NCBI GenBank assembly: GCA_032871835.1
Contig: CM065295.1
Coordinates: 41,166,360 to 41,230,359 of the forward strand
DNA: 64,000 nucleotides
Origin: Dipteronia dyeriana
Taxonomy: Eukaryota > Streptophyta > Magnoliopsida > Sapindales > Sapindaceae
Reading direction: 5' to 3'
The notes beneath the pieces are model-generated. The model saw only the letters and a program-made list of their open reading frames with translations, searched no databases and was not told the DNA's origin. Both the position numbers and the translations under genes were made by a program. The first letter of the stretch is position 1. Every line of letters begins with the position of its first letter. Shown one piece after another: positions 33,385-45,923 of this stretch.

Positions 33385-34813
33385 TCAAAGAAATGTTAAA
33401 AACGCCCTTTTTGTCACATTTTACATCCATTTGGGGCGTTGACCGTTAAATCGAAAGGGTATTAACGTAATTGACACTACCAAGCCAGTTTATCACCAAT
33501 ATCAAACCGAAACCCAGATTTCCATTACTCTTTCATCAATCAAACTCAGATCTCCATCATCAATCAAACCCAGAGAAACAAATAAGTTAATCAAACCCAG
33601 ATTCTAAATCTAATTGGACACAAAAAAAAACCATCCCAGTTCCTGGTCATCATCACCAATCTCAAACAACAACACCAATCTCAAACCATCTCTCACACGA
33701 ACACCAGAAAAAATCACGAAAACTCAACAGTACTCATCATCAACACCAAACACAAACACTAACTGTGAATCGGTGGATCGAAATCAAAAAATCAATTTTT
33801 TTTAAAATTGTAGATCCAGTGGATCTTCACACACCATAATTACCACCAACATACCAACACCAGATTCAACATACAGGTCGATCGAAACACACCCATCCAC
33901 CGAATCGAACCTTCAACCACTATAGATCAATCGAACCAAACCCCAAAAACACACCACCACCACCCCTAAACCAAACCCATATCAGAAACCCCAGACCGAT
34001 CGAAAGAAGGAGAGAGAAAAGGAATAGCGAGAAGAGAGAGAGAGGCTGAGGCGGTCATGAGGAGATCGATCTTCTAGATCGCTCGACGATCTTTCCGGCT
34101 CTCACACCGGGCACCGATTTCGATCGATTTAGGCTGGTGGTTAGGGTTTGGTGTCTAAGAGTGGTGAAGGCTAGGGTTGGTGGTTGAATGTTGGAGATAG
34201 ATGATGATGATGCTGATGAATGTGTTTTGTATGTGTGGCTAGGGTAGATGATGATATATGATGATGGATGTTTGAGTGTATGATAATAGTCGGTTGGTGA
34301 TGGTTTTAATTTTTTTCAAAAAAAAAATTGATTAAAAATAAAATGATCCAACCAAATTAATCTGGTGGAGATCTCTCCACCGAATCATCTTTTTTTTCCT
34401 TTCGATAGTTTTTTTTAATTCTTTTTAATTTTTAATTCCTGTTTTTATTTTTAATATCTGTTTTTAATCCAACCAAATTGATCTCTCTATATTGTTTTAA
34501 AATTCCTTAATTTTTATTTTTTTATTATTAAATTTAAATAAAAAATATTAAAAAAATCTCTACCGTCCATCTTTGAGATGGAACGGTAGAGATCCATCTT
34601 TTTTTTTCTATTTAATGAATATATTGAGGGTAAAATGGTAATTATATAGAGTAAAGTAACCGAGGGGGCATATAATACATTTTTTGGATGTAAATGGTGA
34701 CATAAGGGGTTTTTTTTAATGTTTTTTTGATTTGATGGGGGAAAATGGCCAATATGGCCAAACCCTGTCATCGTCTTAATAATAGGGCAAAGGTCAAGGG
34801 GGAAAATGATACT

Positions 34814-34814
<1 letters not shown>
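33269..34814. mobile_element. Nested element with long terminal inverted repeats
   Basis: The left arm from AAGTATCATTTTCCCC and the right arm in reverse share about 150 bases, including gacctttgccctattatta and a caccatttacatcca / cacattttacatcca block. The arms are long, as in Mutator-like elements. The poly-C run sits in the left arm where the right arm has only about five C. The middle (33480-34300) is rich in caaaccc and catcaatc words and may derive from a gene leader, but no protein is recognisable. Confidence 0.6.
33340..33379 (+). repeat. Poly-C homopolymer, 40 bases
   Basis: Forty consecutive C. The partner arm of the nested element has only a few C at this place, so the run expanded here or is partly an assembly error. 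The glycine-run frame 33185-33430 is only its translation. Confidence 0.9.
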
Positions 34815-34988
<174 letters not shown>

Positions 34989-35022
34989 GAAAGGATTAAA
35001 ATGATAATTCCCCTTTATTTTA

Positions 35023-35379
35023 TTGTTATGTCCATCTAAATGGAAAACACAACTCATCCGGTATTCTGGTATATAATATTGGAAAATTTGCTTTTACTTA
35101 CTCCTAATTTAGGCAAAATAGCTTACACATTCGACCATTGTTTAAAATTACATCTTGAAATTAACGACCGACTGTCTTCACTTTGAAAAGTCTAAATTAC
35201 CCATACCCATACAATAATTATTTACTGAATATATATATATATATTAATTATTAAAATAATAATGAAAAAACTAAACCAAAAAAAAACCTCTACCAATGGA
35301 GGGGGCTCAAATCTCCTTCGCATGCGGAGAAGTTTGTTCGTCCGATGAGATCTCTATTTGGACAGCTTGCCAGATCCTT
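35023..35379. other. Spacer without recognised gene
   Basis: AT-rich sequence, with a somewhat GC-richer part at 35290-35390 that ends at the hAT left terminus. The frame 35290-35493 has no domain. Confidence 0.35.
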
Positions 35380-35589
35380 CTCCATATCAGGGCCGTCTCT
35401 AGTTATTTTATGGTCGGAGCGATTTTTTGATATTAACAAAAATCTGGGCCCTATATAATTAAAATAATAAAATAATAATAGATAATTGTTCATTTACCAA
35501 ATACATTGTATTCCATATAAATTAAAACAAAAAAGATTTATCGTATCTAAAAACATAAAAACAAAACATTGTTTACATTTATATTTTTC

Positions 35590-38161
35590 TTACTTTCTGA
35601 AGTATAAATTTACTAATTATACTACTACCACCAAGATTAGTTAAACCTTTTTTCTCGATAGATAACATAGTTAATCCACTCAACCTATCTTGTGATATTG
35701 TTGACCGAAGATAATTTTTAATCAACTTCAACTTTGAAAAGCTTCTCTCCGTAGTAGCTACTAGCTACTGTAACTGGTATAGTCAATAAAATTCTACAAT
35801 CTATCCAAGCATTTGGAAAGCAAATGGGAATGTTTTTATATACTTCAAGGCTTCAATAGCTTTCGTTGTGCCTTCTGGTAACGATTTTCTTAATAATTGT
35901 AGTTCTGAAAACAACTCATCTGCATCAATAACATAATTATCCCCATGTTGCAAACAAATTGCAAGAGTATCATAAGAATACTTTAAATTCTCATTGTCTG
36001 GAGAACTTAATTTACTTAAGTTAAGCAAAAACCCAAAAGTGTCCTCATATCTTTGAAATTGCTCAAATCTAGTCTTCAAAGAAGAAATAGCATTATCTAC
36101 AATAGAGAAAAAAAATATTTAACTCTAAATCCTTCTTCCATTGATTCTATTGGTTCATCACTAGCATTCTCATCAAAAAACTTCTTTTTAGAACAAACAC
36201 GTGTCTCATGAAATTTATATTTAATCTCCATTTCAAAAGCAATTTTTTCAGCTTCAATCATAGCTTCATCAAATCCTTTTTCTCTGTATTCTTCAAAATA
36301 AGCAATAAGACCCTTTAATAGAGAAATAGCATCATCGATATAATTTTTTTTTTCTGAAGTACTTTACTAAGTTTGTTAACCTTATTCAATATTTCATACC
36401 AAATAACCATGCCAACAAGAAAATCGAACTTAAGACACTTTGCTAAAGACTGAGCATCACTCACCGTGGCAACATCATCATTATTCTCCATTAGATGAAT
36501 CAATGCATTTTTTATTTGTGAAACATGAAATCTTATTGCTTTAACACTAGAAACGTGACTCTCCGAACGTGTTTCCGACCATAATTTAAGTGTGGGACCT
36601 TTTCTGTCACAATATTTAACATGATTCTTCAAAATCTCTCATCGTTTAGTTGAACCTGAAAACAATTTATAAATTCATTGCACAATCTCAAAAAACGATT
36701 TAGCTTGAAAACAACTCATAGCCATATCAAAAATTGCAAGATTAAGAGAATGACTACCACATAGAGTATAAAATGCTCTAAGATACTCTTTTATAATTCT
36801 ACTTTGTACTCCTTTATTTTGCCCTTTCATGTTAGAACCGTTATCATAGGTTTGCCCTCGCACATTATTAAAATCAAGTTCATAGGATCCTAGAAGACTT
36901 TTAAGTGTATTGAAAAGCGATTCTCTCATTGTCTCAACTACTTTCACAAATGTAATAAAGAACTCCTCCACCTTTATCAGACTTGTAGAAACATTGACAC
37001 ATCTTAATATAAAACTCATTTGTTCCTCGTGACTAGCATCTGGAGTACAATTAAGAATGATCGAAAAATATTTAGCACTTTTTACAATTTCAAGAATTAT
37101 GTTTTTCACTTCACCAGCTATTAATTGTATCATCTCATTTTGAATATTACGGCCAAGATAATGATACCAAATTTCTTTCTTTCGAATACGCCTAAGATGC
37201 TATTGCATTAACAGATCAAACTCAGCAATCATTTTGATAATTCTTAAAAAATTTCCATTATTACAATCATCAATCTTCTCATTTCTCCATGAAACACCAA
37301 ATTACTAATAGCAAGAGTTTTGACAACACTCATAATTCTCTTCAAAACATCTTTCCAATATTATTTCTCTTTACTAATGGTTCTTTCATACGAAACATCA
37401 ATTGTTACAATTTTTTTCAATCCAAGCTTTCATGCTAAGCATATGACTACCTCTCTTTTCATGCTCCATTAGTCTACAAGAAATATTGCGCCAATCGTTG
37501 TACCCTTGATTTGCACTAGTTAAAGGAATTGACAACCTTTTCTTGAATAATACACAACAAAAACAAAAGTCTTTATTTTTTAATTGTGAATACACTAGCC
37601 AAGTACTATCGTGATTCTCCCCATTTGCTAAAGAGCGAGTGTAATGTTTATCATTAAAACTTCTATTATTTTTACTAGGATATATGAAATTAGTAACTCT
37701 TACGGGACCCATTTCTCCTATCAAATCTCTTTCTTTTAGAGATATATTGATTTTCCAGTTTCCAGGATCCATAAATCATATATCTTATCATTCAAGTCAT
37801 CTACATTCTTATTCAAATCTTCAATATTATCATTCAAATCATCAATATTTTTGTTCAGCCCATCTATATGCTTGTTCTCATTCAAATCATTTAAATCTTC
37901 TATATTATCATTGAAATCATCAATATTTTTGTTCAACACATCTACATGCTCGTTATCATTCAAATCATGTGCATTATTCTCATCCAAACTAGTATTTACA
38001 TTCACATTCACGTTCTCATTCACATGTTTATGCTCAGGTTGGTTTGGTTTTCTTTTTACGTATCTATCCATAAATCCTGTAAAAGATTGTATCACCATAA
38101 CTCTTCTTTCTTTCGTCTTTCTTGTTTGGCTTCCAGATTCATATTTTCGTTGACCTGTCAT
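35590..38161 (-). pseudogene. hAT transposase (TTF zinc finger, DUF4371, dimerisation tail)
   Basis: From 38161 the N-terminal part starts MTGQRKYESGSQTRK and contains four diverged repeats of NKNIDDLNDNIEDL type. 37772-37398 encodes the TTF-type finger region (FCFCCVLFKKR ... WRNISCRLMEHEKRGSH). 37133-36675 matches the DUF4371 region (TYDNGSNMKGQNKGVQSRI, then CGSHSLNLA), which holds catalytic parts of the RNase-H-like fold. 36632-36315 and 36079-35801 continue it, and near 35760-35590 lies the hAT dimerisation tail (TTERSFSKLKLIKNYLRS). It would cut and paste the element. At least five breaks make it inactive. Plus-strand frames at 37684, 37851 and 37946 are shadows. Confidence 0.85.
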
Positions 38162-38895
38162 AATTATTCAAAAATCAAGATTTTACCTAAAATATATTAT
38201 AAAATATGTTAGATAAAACTTAAATCTAAACGCACAATAACACATTAACACACATACATAACATATTATATAATTATATTGTCTAATTGACTAATTCAAG
38301 TATTCAATGATAACAAGAATGTCAAGATTCAAGAATACAAGATTATTTTGTTTTAACTAGAAAAGCTTAGCAAATTGTGGAAATTAACTACACAATTACA
38401 CATACTAAAATACACTGAATCAGTATCCACATCCAATGCCCTAATTACCAAATTTCTACAAACAAACAGTGATACTCAAAATAGACTTTGGAACAATATT
38501 CTTCAACTTACTAAAGAGACCTGAGACACTGTGCAAAAAGATTAAAAGAATAAAAGCTAGAAGATTCAAAATAGCACCCGTAAAGCCGTAATCTACATGA
38601 CTATATTATAGGATAAACTATTTCAAAGCAAAACATGATAGTATTTAGAAGAACTAGGGAAAAAAATTAAACCCAAATTAATTTAAACCGATTCAGCCAT
38701 TACACAGAATACTGCACACATATTATTCTACTATTGTAAATAAAATAAATAATTAAAAGATGAATCAAAATCAACATGTAGAAATTAATTGAAAACAAAA
38801 ATCATACATTTAAATCTTCAATTCTTCGATATTGACAAAGAACAACACACAAACACAGAGCAGAAAGACGTAAGCCAAAAGTAAAATGAAGCAAA

Positions 38896-38968
<73 letters not shown>
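38896..38968. repeat. CA then TA microsatellite
   Basis: About 22 CA units followed directly by 14 TA units, inside the 5' untranslated part of the hAT element. Confidence 0.92.
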
Positions 38969-38970
<2 letters not shown>

Positions 38971-39450
38971 AAAGACCGAAAGACAGAAAGAGTAAGTAAA
39001 GTGAGTAAAGAAATTTGTTTTTGTTTTAAATAAATTAGTGGTGTTTAGAAATCAGAATTAGTGAATCACAAAGACTAAGTTTATTGGGCATTTGGGTTGT
39101 GGGCCTGAATTTTTGTTTTTAATTGAATTGATTCATTACCACATTGGGACGAACCAAATCTTTTCAAATTGGGTCCTGTTTATATATAAATATATTGGGT
39201 TTTGGGGCTCCAAAGAAGAAGAAGAAAATTGAATCAGTTGGGGGCCCTAGCAAAATGTTAGGTTAGCTGGGCCCATGGGCCAGCCCTGCACCAGATCAAT
39301 ATGAGGCACCACTCTTATGGCTCATGTTTGCAATTATGCCTAGAATCAGGTACCTAAGTGCAGTTTTTCATATATTATATATGAGCTATCTTTAAAGGTA
39401 TGGGCAAGTGACTTGGCAATTTATTTGTTCTTCATAATGTTTGTTTTTTT

Positions 39451-40014
39451 TAGTGATGGATGTTTGATGGATCGGTTCATTTTTCAATTGAACCAATAAA
39501 AACCCGATAAAGTTCGGTTTTTGAAAATATGTATCGATTCAATAAAAATTACAAATGTCAACCGATCAAAAACCGACCGCATTGGATCGGTTCGGTTCGG
39601 TTCGGTTTTTTTTCGGTTTTGATTCTACTGGACCAAATTTTTGGGCTTTAATTATTACATATATTTATATTTTAATTCTTTTAGGTCTTCGAAGAAATTA
39701 AATTATGGACTTGAACAAATTGAAAATATTAGTTTAAAATAATATTCATAAAAAAAAAACAAAGAAAAAAAAATGATGTGACACACCACTTTCATAGTTT
39801 TATGGACTATTAAACATTAAACTAAGGTTTTTTTTATATATATTGGATCTCGGTTCGGTTTTCTAGTTTGGAATCGGAAAAAAAAAACGATCCAATCAGT
39901 TTTCAAAGACATGAATCAAATTGAACCGGTCAACATAAGAAAACCGGAAAAAACCGATTATATCGGTTTGGTTCATCGGTTCGGTTCGGTTTTTTGGTTT
40001 TTTGTCCATCCCTA
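39451..40014. mobile_element. hAT MITE with cggttcgg-rich ends
   Basis: The ends TAGTGATGGATG and, in reverse, TAGGGATGGACA form hAT-like inverted repeats, with flanks gttttttt (39443-39450) and gtttttct (40015-40022), 7 of 8 identical. Both subterminal regions carry repeated cggttcggtt words in opposite senses. It is 564 bp and non-coding. Confidence 0.72.
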
Positions 40015-40430
40015 GTTTTTCTTAAACATATTCAACTCAACGCAACGCAACTTGTCCAATTTGTCTACGAACAAGCACAATAGAAATGCAATTCGCTCTA
40101 TTAACAAATTCCTTTTCAACACAAAAAATAAAATAAAATTACAGAAAAATTTTAAAGGCATATAGGCTGAACAAAAAATCATCACTTGAATGAAGATTAT
40201 TTGAGTTCTCCATCCATATAAATGTAACTAATTAACATCGAATATTGTGGTTTCTGGATGCCACCCAACTTGTCCAACCAGACAAGCCTCTTTAATTGCC
40301 AACTAATACAACAATATTCATAATCAAAGTATGATGTTTATCCAATACCATGTGCGATTACATGATGCTCTAGTTCTGATCTAAATATGCTTTGGAATTT
40401 CGTTATCTTTCATACTATTTGAGTATTTGG

Positions 40431-43400
40431 TAGTGGTGTCAACGGTTCGGTTCCAGTTCGGTTTCGGTTTGAAACCGCCAGTTTCGATTCCGTGAGATGG
40501 CCAAACCGAAACCATAGCCGGTTTGGTTTCGGTTTTGTAACCGTCGGTTTGACGGTTACGGTTTTGGATTCGGTTTCTATTCTTGCCGTTTTTTTTTTAA
40601 ATTAAAGAAAATACATAAATAAATTTGAAATAAAAAAAATAATGAAACTAAAAAACTAATACAAATTAAAATTTGACAAAGTTTAAATTTAAAAAATTGG
40701 CCAAATATTTTTATTTGTACTATTGAACTATTTAACAATCAATACAATTATCTAAATATACAATTGAACTATTGAAGTATTTACCAATCAATGTGTAAAA
40801 TAAAAGAAATTGACAAATTTTTAATAAATAAAAATTTACATTTGCAGTTAATTTTTTTTTAAAAAGTAGAAATTGACCTTGAATGAATATATAATCTAAT
40901 AAAGTTTAAATTAAAAAAAAGGCCTTGTACATAATTGTGACCACAATTAAGTTGCCTACGTATCCTCTATAAATGTAGAGGAATCAAATGTCACGTTGTT
41001 CTTTTACCTTTAATTAGATGCTCGGTGTTGGAGGCTGGAAGTTGGAACGGAATCTATTCGTTGCCTTTCCGTTTCCGTGATTTGGTCATCTTCGAAGAAA
41101 TCATTCACTATCTTCGGTTCGAGTTCTTGTTGTCTGAATTTTTCCTTTGTCCAATCATTACCACATGCTTGGGCTTCAAGTGATTGTGGACACAATCTTC
41201 GTTCCAAAATATTTCCACCTGTACTAAATTCTTGTTCTATAGCAACGGTAGAAATCGACATTCAAAGAATTTGTTTGGTAATAATAGCTAAAATTGGAAA
41301 TACCTATTCATGATCCTTCCACCAAACCTGAATATTAAATTCACTATCTTCTAAAAAAGCACGATTGGTTAGTAAATACCAGTCAAGCTTAGAAATCGAG
41401 CCAGATGAGGATGAGGAAGATGTTTGTATTTTTTGGCTCTATCGGAAATCAATCGATCCACTAAACCCTTTTAATTTAAATCTTGAGGAAGTAGTAGTAC
41501 CATCAGATGTGGGTTGAGGTTGTGAAACTGAAATGTTCAAAGCCAGACCATATAATCTAAGATATTCATCATATAATTCATACAACAAAGTCTTAACGGA
41601 ATTACAACAACCAAGAACATCGACTTCTATTCCTAAAATATTGTAATAATGAGTTAAATAATCTTGTACAGATTCTAATTTAAAGTGTGGATCAAAACAT
41701 AATGCAAACAAGTAAATATTTGGAATCTCCCTATAATACTTTAGCCATTTTGTTTTCATTGCAGCTACACATTCACTCAATTGAATATTGAATTCACACT
41801 CACTGAATGCACCGGCAATATTAACACTTTGAATAAGAAATAAAAGAGTAGTGGGATAGTAAACACCAGATAAAGCATTGATAGCATCATTAAAACCACG
41901 TAACAATTCAAGAATTTTTAAACATGCATCCCTATGCTTCAATTGAAGAGAAATTGAAGGAACGTTATAAGTAATAAAAGAAACTAATAATTCCTTATAT
42001 CCAACATTTTCATTAAGCAACTTATAAGTAGAATTCCAACGAGTACTAATATCTTGAGAAAATTTAATGGGACATATACTATTTTGAGAGCAAAATTTTA
42101 ACCATTTTTTATGGACTTCGTTATGCCTCCAAATATAGTTAATACTATCTCTAATTGGTCTAATATAAGCAGAAAGACTTTGTAATCCAGCTTGAACACA
42201 TAAATTTAAAACATTGTATGCACATCTTTGATGAAATAATTTACCTCCAAAATAGAGATTGCACAATTCCTTTAACATAGGACTAGATGTGGTATTGCTT
42301 GCAGCATTATCAAAACCAATTGTAAAAAAAAAAATGGATATGAAACTCTTCAAAAATAATTTTAAGGACTCGAAAATTATTTTGAGTTGTATGTGATTCA
42401 TCGAAAATACGAAATGCAAGAACTCTTTTTTGTATGACCCAATCATTATCAATATAATGACATGTCACACTCATGCAATGGTGGCTACCAAAATTGTCGG
42501 TCCATATGTTAGCACATACAGAAACACGACCTTAAAATTGATTAAAAAAATGATTTCAATTTGTATTTTTTTTTGTAAATGAAAAACAATGCACGTGTGA
42601 GAGTGACTCTAGGAACACTTTGCACTTCAGGATTTAATGCAGTTTGACAATAATCACCAAAACCTACTTTCTCACCAAAACTAAAAGGCAAGTGTTCTAC
42701 TGCAACAATTACTGCTAATTCTTCCTTTTTTTAGACGTATAATGAAATAATTGATTAGTAGGGGTTTCGTACATGGAGATTTGGTCTTGGTTACTAGCCT
42801 TCAAAGATTCAGAAAGGTGATTTTTCCTAATATGGGTCCAGTACGTGCCATATCTGATGGATTTACAGGTCTTGTTTATTTTGGGGCAGCAGTTACACTT
42901 GATTTTGATCATTCTGTCATCTAACTCAATTTTCTTCATATGCAATTTGAAGAGTTCGGACTTCAGCTACTTTTCTTCACCTGCATCAAACTCATCTAAA
43001 GGGGGTGGGATGGTAGAATGGGTAGATAGATTTTCATAACTAATGAGGGTATTGGGATTTAGCTCAAAAATTATTAGAGGGGGATTAAGACTAGGAGGGA
43101 GGTCAGATCCAAATTGAGCTTGAAGGAACTTGTGGTAAAGTCGGTCACTGTAACTGACATCATCACCTTTGTGTTCCAACAAATCCTGTAATGAACTCTT
43201 TCCTTTATCTATTATAGTACATGATTTTAAAAAATAGAAAAAATATATATTTTGCAATTTATATGAGAAATGAGAATAAAATAAAATTGTTGAATATAAA
43301 GAGAATCGAGAATTTGAGATTGAGAGAGATCGAGAGAAGTTGGGAGTGGTGTGAAGAAAAATGAGAGTTAGATAGGTTCATCATATGTTATCCCCAATAT

Positions 43401-43521
43401 CTAGCATGTTTTTGAGTTGGATAAGCTCATCAATTATCATGTTCGCCCCATCTGGCATGTTATGAGTTGAAGAGTAGGTCGGATAGGCTCATCACTCATT
43501 ACGCTCACCCAATGGCCGGTT
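40431..43521 (-). mobile_element. hAT element, BED-finger type, 5' end truncated
   Basis: The left terminus TAGTGGTGTCAACGG (from 40431) with following cggttcgg and aaccgaaacc words is a typical hAT end. The transposase on the minus strand runs from 43257 to 41010. No matching terminus appears before 43522, where a copia LTR begins, so the 5' end was probably lost there. Three diverged units of about 60-70 bases (around ataggctcatca ... catgtt) occupy 43370-43520. Confidence 0.65.
41010..43257 (-). pseudogene. hAT transposase (BED finger, RNase-H core, hAT-C)
   Basis: 43257-42967 is the N-terminal tail. 42945-42715 holds a BED-type finger (KIKCNCC, then THIRKNH). A segment HLPFSFGEKVGFGDYC follows in another frame near 42690. 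42452-41439 (337 codons) is the catalytic core, with FHQRCAYNVLNLCVQAGL, STRWNSTYKLL and LALCFDPHFKLE. 41261-41010 is the hAT-C dimerisation part (STVAIEQEFSTGGNILE). Frame breaks lie near 42960, 42700, 42460 and 41430, so no active protein is possible. The family is related to Ac/Tam3-like and domesticated RICESLEEPER-like proteins; here the breaks argue against domestication. Confidence 0.85.
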
Positions 43522-44060
43522 TGTTAGAAAATTTCATCATATGGGGCCACATAAGTGAACATTAAATGTGTTCTGCTATCTTTTGGTTAAGCCTAAATTA
43601 AAGTGATCTAATTAAAATTTAAGTATTAAGGCTTAAGGGTATAATTGTCATGGAATTAATGTGTAGATACCAGAGTGTTATTTCTAATTTGTTGAGGGGC
43701 CGAATTAGAAATAGACAACATATAATAATTTGATTATTATATATATTTAGGGTTATGGTCCCCAAATTACACGATACTTTTGTTTTCTCTGTATCCCCAT
43801 CAACATAGCAAAATAGAACACGGTAGGGTTCATAAAGGTCGTGATAATTTGGAAGATCACAGCCCGTTTACAAATCTCCAACAATGGATTCAGGTACGCT
43901 TCCGCTTTCTATATTTACTTATTTTCTCTTGAATTGATATGGGTTATGTTATATTGTTCAGGGTTTGATTAAGTATGTATAGAAACATGCTTAGGTTAAA
44001 CATTCAGATTAATTTTATACCTAAGCATGTTATAGTTTTGTGTTAATCGAAATTCTAACA
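43522..44060 (+). repeat. 5' LTR of copia element 2
   Basis: It begins TGTTAGAAAATTTCATC and ends aatcgaaattctaaca, a perfect inverted terminus (TGTTAGAA/TTCTAACA). The primer site starts two bases later. The 539-bp length fits a small copia LTR. Confidence 0.85.
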
Positions 44061-44062
44061 AT

Positions 44063-44074
44063 TGGTATCAGAGC
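44063..44074 (+). other. Primer-binding site (initiator methionine tRNA)
   Basis: TGGTATCAGAGC is the usual plant copia site complementary to the 3' end of initiator methionine tRNA; it sits two bases after the LTR. Confidence 0.9.
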
Positions 44075-44371
44075 CACCCATGATTAATTCTTGAGAATTA
44101 AGATTTGGTTTATGGTTTAAAAAAAAACTGGGTTTTTCAAGTTTTCAAAGAAAAAAAATCGAACTGGGTTTTGGGTCGACGGGTTTTCTCACCCAACCGG
44201 GTCAACGCCTGGTTTCCGGTGAGAAACAGGGCGTTTGCGACGACATTGGCGATCGTAGGGTGACCGCCACGATCTGGTTCAAATCGAGCCTAGATCGGCG
44301 GCAGGGTCGCTCGAACGGTTTGGGCTTCGACCGCCAGCCTTCGTCGCTTCGATCTGTGTTAAAGGGCCGTT

Positions 44372-44424
44372 GCCTGGAGCCAACGACGCACTGGTGGCTC
44401 CGTCGTGCGTCGTTGGCTCCAGGC
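44372..44424 (+). other. Perfect 20-bp stem with 13-base loop in the copia 2 leader
   Basis: 44372-44391 and 44405-44424 are exact reverse complements (start GCCTGGAGCCAACG), GC-rich in an otherwise AT-rich element, about 300 bases after the primer site. A weaker stem (ttttctcacc / ggtgagaaac) lies just upstream near 44186-44226. In the RNA this would fold strongly; a packaging or dimerisation role is a guess. Frames at 44260-44511 and 44370-44621 cross it and show no domain. Confidence 0.75.
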
Positions 44425-44849
44425 GACGACGTGGTGGCTTCGGCAGCGGTGAGCGACGATCTAGGGTTTACAGAGTTGTTTTTTGCTCAAGCCCTTCTTA
44501 TGAAAATTTGAAATTCTTGAGGGACTGTTTTACAATTTATTTGGGCTATTATATGATTTTGATAAACTTTTGGGGTCAATTTATAATTTCCAAAACTTAT
44601 AGGACCTGTTTTCTATTATGAAAAAATTATGGGGCAGACTTATTATTATTGAAAAGTTACGGGGTCACTTTGTAAATTTCAAAAGTTTTGGGCTAAATTT
44701 TAATTATAAAAACTTGAGAGGTCTTTCTGTAATTTTATAAAATAAGGGGCACTTTTATAATTTTGATAAAATAAAATAATTTTATATTTTATATTTTATA
44801 TTTTATTTTAAGGATCAACTTAAATTCAAATATTTGGTGATATACCTTT

Positions 44850-45800
44850 TATGGTTAAATAAAGTAGTTCATCATTCTAAATGAGTTAATTTAAACAAGA
44901 TGTCACCAAAGTGACCTCTCTTGTGTAGATTGTTCATGAGGAATGTTGGATATTCGTGTGTGTGTAAATTCATACGGGTATTTACCGGTCCAAAGGAAGG
45001 TTAATACTTGAATTGCACACACATCTGTGGTGGTAAAACATGTGACGATTATAAGGTTTTACATGTGAATAATAAATCGATCCAAAGATAGATTTATTAT
45101 TTAACATAAATTATTGTCAATGTTTGATCACTACTAAAAGAGTACCACGTGTGTGTATATAAATTTATGCGGGTATTGGCTGGCCCAAAGGAAGGTTAAT
45201 ACTTGGCCGAATTGTACACATATATGTGGTGGTAAACATGTGATGATTATAAGGTTTTACATATGAATAATAAGTTGATCCAAAGATAGATTTATTATTT
45301 AACATAAATTATTATCAATGTTTGATTACTAAAACAAGAGTACCACTTACAATTAATATTATTGTCCAAAGACTTGATATTAATGTTGTACTTGGTATCT
45401 TAAGATGGGACCGACCATTATTTGGTATATATTTTATGGTTAAATAAATTGGTCTATCATTCTAAATGGGATACTTGAAGCAAGATGTCGTCAAAGTGAC
45501 CTCTCTTGTGTAGATTATTCATGAGGGATGTTGGATGTTTGTGTGTGTGTAAATTCATGCGAGTATTAATCGGCCCAAAGGAAGGTTAATACTTGGCCGA
45601 ATTACACACACACATGTGGTGATAAATATGTGATGATTATAAGGTTTGACATGTGAATAATAAGTCGATCCAAAGATAGATTTATTATTTGACATTAATT
45701 ATTGTCAATGTTTGATCGCTACAACAAGAGTACCACTTACAATTAATATTGTTGTCCAAAGACTTGATATTAATGTTGTGCTAGGTATCTTGAGATGTGA
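44850..45800 (+). repeat. Long direct repeats in the copia 2 leader
   Basis: A unit of about 200 bases (containing aaaggaaggttaatacttg, then gatccaaagatagatttatt) is present three times (about 44950-45145, 45150-45350, 45540-45735). A second block (cttacaattaatatt...gacttgatattaatgttgt) follows units 2 and 3, and a third block (ggttaaata...tgtcaccaaagtgacctctc) precedes units 1 and 3. So the array was built by duplication of a composite unit of about 390 bases with one partial copy. Confidence 0.8.
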
Positions 45801-45923
45801 CTTACCATTATTTGAATTTGTAGATCATTGTATTTGGTTATTAATGTGAGCATGTTTGTGTGTTTGTTTTGTTCTCTTTCAAGCTAATGTTTTACTATAT
45901 CTACTAATACCAACTATATACCC

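Larger units (their letters stand above)
35388..39288 (-). mobile_element. hAT element, TTF-finger/DUF4371 type
   Basis: The ends CAGGGCCGTCTC and, in reverse, CAGGGCTGGCCC are imperfect inverted repeats of the hAT type. Flanking octamers ctccatat (35380-35387) and caccagat (39289-39296) agree in 6 of 8 bases, as expected for an old 8-bp duplication. The 3.9-kb unit holds one broken transposase on the minus strand. A related orphan end is at 6720-6821. Confidence 0.75.

Noticed and set aside
33185..33430. Frame with a poly-glycine run
   Set aside because: Translation of the poly-C homopolymer inside a non-coding TIR element.
37851..38153. 100-codon plus-strand frame with many Phe and Ser
   Set aside because: Reverse reading of the Asn/Asp-rich repeats in the hAT transposase N-terminus.
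44260..44621. Two overlapping 83-codon frames in a GC-rich stretch
   Set aside because: Non-coding leader of copia 2; no domain, and the frames cross the perfect stem-loop.
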